In this document: piece after piece, positions 60,986 to 64,000 of the stretch
How positions within the stretch are numbered: the first letter of the stretch is position 1
Layout of the letters: every line of letters starts with the position of its first letter
NCBI GenBank assembly: GCA_028554755.1
Contig: JAPTOF010000001.1
Coordinates: 9,777,001-9,841,000, forward strand
Direction: 5' to 3'
Length of the DNA stretch: 64,000 nucleotides
DNA from: Cordia subcordata
Lineage: Eukaryota > Streptophyta > Magnoliopsida > Boraginales > Cordiaceae
Notes under the pieces: model-generated
The model's input: only the letters and a program-made list of their open reading frames with translations
Told to the model about the DNA's origin: nothing
Databases searched by the model: none
Translations under genes and position numbers: made by a program

Positions 60986-61408
60986 ATACTATGTTGATTA
61001 ATGCTATAAATGAAATGGTTGAGAGTACAAGTCTAAGTTGAATGAAGCCATTTCAACAAAAATGTAGATCCAAAATGATAATAATGAAACGGTGGAAGGA
61101 GAAATTCATGAGTATTTTATACAAAATGAAGAACAACAATCGTTAACCCCAAGAGAGTTGGGTAGGTATTTGGAGGATTATGCAGAAAAATATGTTAGTC
61201 AACTTTTTAACAAGCCTCTCATACATTTGAATAATCTATATAGTACATTTAACTTTATTTCCAATTTCGTTGTTAAAAATTCATATAAATTCATATTAGC
61301 TCTCGTGTCAACTTGTTAATAAGGAATATGAGATTGAACCGGGACTCAATCAATCCCAACTACTCACAAACAATGACCTAGTTTAAATTTCAGCGAGGGT
61401 GGATATTA
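60986..61408. other. Short open frame of unknown origin
   Basis: A 75-codon frame at 61092-61319 (EGEIHEYFIQNEEQQSLTPR) shows no motif I can name. Nothing else is seen. Confidence 0.25.
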
Positions 61409-61627
61409 AGGGCGTGTTTAGATTAGTTTTCTCATAAAAAATATTTGGTTTTTTTAGAAAAAAGATATATTTTTTGGTGTAATAAATATTTATATGATTT
61501 TAAGAAAAAGCTAAAATTAAAAAAAAAATCATTTATTTTTCCATAAATAAAAAATTTTAATTTTTTACAAATTTTTTTTTAAAGTATAAAAGAGTACTTT
61601 AAGAAAATGCCAATAAAAACGTGCCTT
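61409..61627. mobile_element. Hairpin MITE, GGGCGTGTTTAGATTAG type
   Basis: The left end AGGGCGTGTTTAGATTAGTT and the right end GCCAATAAAAACGTGCCTT are imperfect inverted repeats around an A/T-rich fold-back core. Related to 7397-7545, 25953-26183 and 46177-46409. Confidence 0.5.
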
Positions 61628-61689
61628 CAAAAAAACTAAAAACTAAAAACTTGTTAATAACGGAGATTTGAGAACCAAGTTACTAGACT

Positions 61690-62010
61690 ACTATATAAAG
61701 TCCTTAATGTTGCCATATTTTGTCAAATTAGTCCAATCCAATTATTTAAAAGAAGTTTAAATTAGTTTTCAATATTTCACAAATATATCAAATTAGTTTT
61801 GACTGTTTAAAAATATTTAAATTAGACCTCAATATTTCACAAAATTTTTCACATTTGTCCCAAAATAAATGGAATTAATTTGAATAAGTTTGTAAAATGT
61901 TGAAAACTAAAATGATTCTTTTGAAGTATTAAGGACTAATTGATTATGGTTTGAAATATTAAGGATTAATTTATACCTTCTCAAATAATAAAAATTAATT
62001 TAAAACCAAT
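61690..62010. repeat. AAATTAGTC/GACTAATT fold-back repeat
   Basis: Left half with CAAATTAGTCCAATCC and AAATTAGACCTCAATATT; right half with AAGGACTAATTGATTATG and AATATTAAGGATTAATTT. Same type as 16730-17000. Confidence 0.35.
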
Positions 62011-62124
62011 TCTGTGTTTGTTATATACTCATGTGAAATTTTAAATCTAAAAAAAGTATATAAAATGTAACAAATTTTTGGATTTTTTTTTGGGAAATTA
62101 ACCCTTAATTTGGAAAGAAACTGT

Positions 62125-62278
62125 CAAACGCGGCCCAGAGTTTCGAAAGCAAGAACCAAAACCCCTCCTCAACATACAAGAAGAACCCTAGGACAACTCT
62201 CCTCCTACTACACTCTGCATACTTCACTTCCCTCCTCTGAAATCTCAACACACTCTTCGCCTTCGATACTCACAAACT
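62125..62278 (+). promoter_or_regulatory. CCT7 promoter/5' UTR with site II and telo-box-like motifs
   Basis: GGCCCA at 62132-62137 (TGGGCC in reverse) and GAACCCTAGGA at about 62184 resemble the site II plus telo-box pair of housekeeping genes. A C/T-rich leader (CTCCTCCTACTACACTCTGC onward) runs up to the ATG. Confidence 0.5.
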
Positions 62279-64000
62279 ATGGCGGCTATGATGGTTAGCT
62301 CGATCCCTCTTTATTGTATATTTTCACGCACTAGCCTATGCCATTCCTTTTTTTTTTTTTTTTGTGTGCTAATCTTATGCAGAAAATGAAAGCTAAGACT
62401 GTTAACAATAGTGGGTTTAAACCGCGCATAACAAGAGTTTCGTGTACTGGGCTGCCTTTTTTTTTTTTTTTTTTAAATGTTGATTCGTGCATGAAAAATT
62501 CTTGTATGGAGTTGTTTACTTACTGAGTGAATGTGGGATGAAAAAGAAAAGAAGGGAAATGAAATCTAAGATTTATCGAAATTAGTATCAGACGCGGCGC
62601 ATAATGAGAGATTCGTTGAAGTTGTGTATGCAAAATTCTTGTATCAAGCTATTTAGTTACTGAGCAAGTGTGGGGCGAAAAAGAAAAGAAGGAAAATGAA
62701 ATGAAAATATATCAAATTGGTATTTGCATTTTACTGCTTTTGTATATACGGCTGTGTTTAAATATCACAAGTTGGGATTTTTTTGTTTTTCGAATTTTGT
62801 AATTGTGGTAGTTTTTAGTTTTTTTTTTTTTTTAAATAATTCTCTTTGGCAAAGTTTAAAACAGAGTGTTCATTTTTATAATTGATGAGTATTGTGTTTG
62901 AACAGTGATAAATCTATGCTTTTTTAAGCTCACATTGTTTTCTATTTAGAGAGTTAAGGCCCTTATTTTGTGGAGGAGATATAAATTTGTTATGTCAAGT
63001 TTGTTTCCAGATTCAATTTGGTGTTGCGAGAAGAGGAAAAGAAAAACACAATAAAGAAGAATTCCTTCAGTAGCCAAGTGGTTCACGAAATCCAGACCCT
63101 TTTTCTAAAAACATGTAGGCTTTAGAAAATACAATTAACAAGAAAGATAATGATGATACTTTTAATATATCGTTACTACTGAAAATCTGAGGTGCTTTCG
63201 GATTAAGGATTCTAAAGAATATATTTTGAAATCGTTTGCCTTCAAAGTCCATGAATTTTGGAATCCTTAATTTGGAGAAAGAGTTTGTTGAGTAATTGAA
63301 ATTCATGGGTCCTGTATGACATCAGAACTAGCTAGGATGAGAACAGATTTCAAATGATACATCACGAGATCTTCAAATTCTTTAAAGGGTAGCCTGGTTT
63401 ACAAAGCTCATTTCATGTATAGGTCCTGAGAAGTGCCGGACCATTTTAGCTCTGTTCTACACGACCTGACCTTGCATTTTCTGCGGGCGCTGAGACTTGC
63501 AAAACTAACCTTGGATTTAGCAAAACATTTGAAATCTATAATCATTCAAATTATCCCAACTAGTTCAGATTTGGGCTATAGATTTGAACTCCATAATAAG
63601 TCAAGTCCTTCAGATTGAAATAATATGCAAAAATTGGGGAATGATTGGCTTAAGAAAACATTTGGCTTCTATCTTCCTAAAATTTTCAATCATGTAGGAG
63701 AGTCTTTCACTATTAAAAATTACTGGTCAGAAGAATTTCGAACTGCAACCATTTTGCTTTCTTTTTGTTTTTCCGTTTAAATAATTAAAGAATTTAATTC
63801 AGTTAGTTTCCAAGATACTCTTCCTTTTTTATGATTTCATGTCACTTTTTCTATTGCAACACTCTTAGTTGACTCAATATGGTGATTTTTATGATCAATC
63901 TACAGCAACCCCAAATCATCCTATTGAAAGAAGGGACAGATACATACCAAGGGAAGCCGCAGTTGGTGAGCAACATAAATGCCTGTATGGCTGTAGCTGA
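62279..64000 (+). CDS. CCT7: T-complex protein 1 subunit eta (CCT7), 5' part
   Basis: Subunit of the cytosolic CCT/TRiC chaperonin, which folds actin, tubulin and other proteins. Exon 1 is only 15 nt (62279-62293, MAAMM, donor |GTTAGC). After a 1.6-kb intron, exon 2 starts at 63906 (acceptor CTACAG|) in phase 0 and runs off the window. The joined start matches the conserved eta N terminus: [29 protein letters not shown]. Differences from the usual sequence are Tyr in place of Ser before QGK and Met in place of Thr after NAC. The remaining ~500 residues lie outside. The tiny first exon rests on family match plus splice signals. Confidence 0.85.
62294..63905 (+). other. CCT7 intron 1
   Basis: Begins GTTAGC and ends CTACAG. 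It carries T-runs and a local duplication (GGATGAAAAAGAAAAGAAGG near 62538 and a variant near 62674). No other gene is seen. Confidence 0.7.

Noticed and set aside
1..64000. CRISPR arrays, bacterial operons, viral genes, rRNA
   Set aside because: None seen; spaced identical short repeats with unique spacers are absent and the genes are spliced plant genes.

Overview
The window is nuclear DNA from a flowering plant, most likely a eudicot. The evidence is spliced genes with GT-AG introns, AT-rich intergenic DNA, chloroplast-targeted proteins encoded by nuclear genes, a gibberellin biosynthesis gene, and debris of typical plant transposons. Species cannot be named from the sequence. There are no bacterial operons, phage or CRISPR arrays.

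Layout. 131-3870 (minus) holds a complete A2-type cyclin gene with 11 coding exons and a promoter/leader region near 6.7-6.95 kb. 7-17 kb is gene-poor and AT-rich, with degenerate tandem repeats and MITE-like elements, including a 529-bp element with an 11-bp target-site duplication. 17.6-25.2 kb holds two convergent genes for chloroplast proteins: TIC20-I (plus; import channel of the inner envelope) and PnsB3/NDF4 (minus; ferredoxin-like subunit of the photosynthetic NDH complex). A tRNA-Ala(AGC) gene follows at 25.67 kb. 25.7-35.5 kb is repeat territory: a 199-bp tandem duplication, a PIF/Harbinger-like MITE apparently nested in a relative, a decayed Ty1/copia fragment and a DUF4283 retroelement fragment. 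35.7-43.4 kb is a seven-exon TIFY8-like gene whose 4-kb fourth intron carries a MULE-like long-inverted-repeat element. 43.4-54 kb is repeats: a LINE fragment split by another repeat, hairpin MITEs, a hAT-like element inside a possible TRIM, and two diverged copies of a roughly 2-kb block. 54.4-56.4 kb is a two-exon gibberellin 3-oxidase-like gene bracketed by a perfect 46-bp direct repeat. 56.8-58.7 kb is a decayed copia element on the minus strand. 62.28-64.0 kb is the 5' end of the gene for the CCT/TRiC chaperonin eta subunit (CCT7), which runs off the window.

The genes do not form one pathway. Shared features are promoter motifs typical of growth-related genes: GGCCCA/TGGGCC site II (TCP) elements at the cyclin, TIC20 and CCT7 5' ends, with telo-box-like AACCCTA at the cyclin and CCT7. 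All exon models were read by eye from splice signals and family conservation; the cyclin, TIC20, PnsB3, TIFY8 and GA3ox models each sum to a whole number of codons. I found no convincing new biological system. The most useful leads are the GC-AG intron in PnsB3, the upstream ORFs at the cyclin and TIFY8 genes, the 46-bp repeat around GA3ox, and the nested or duplicated repeat structures.
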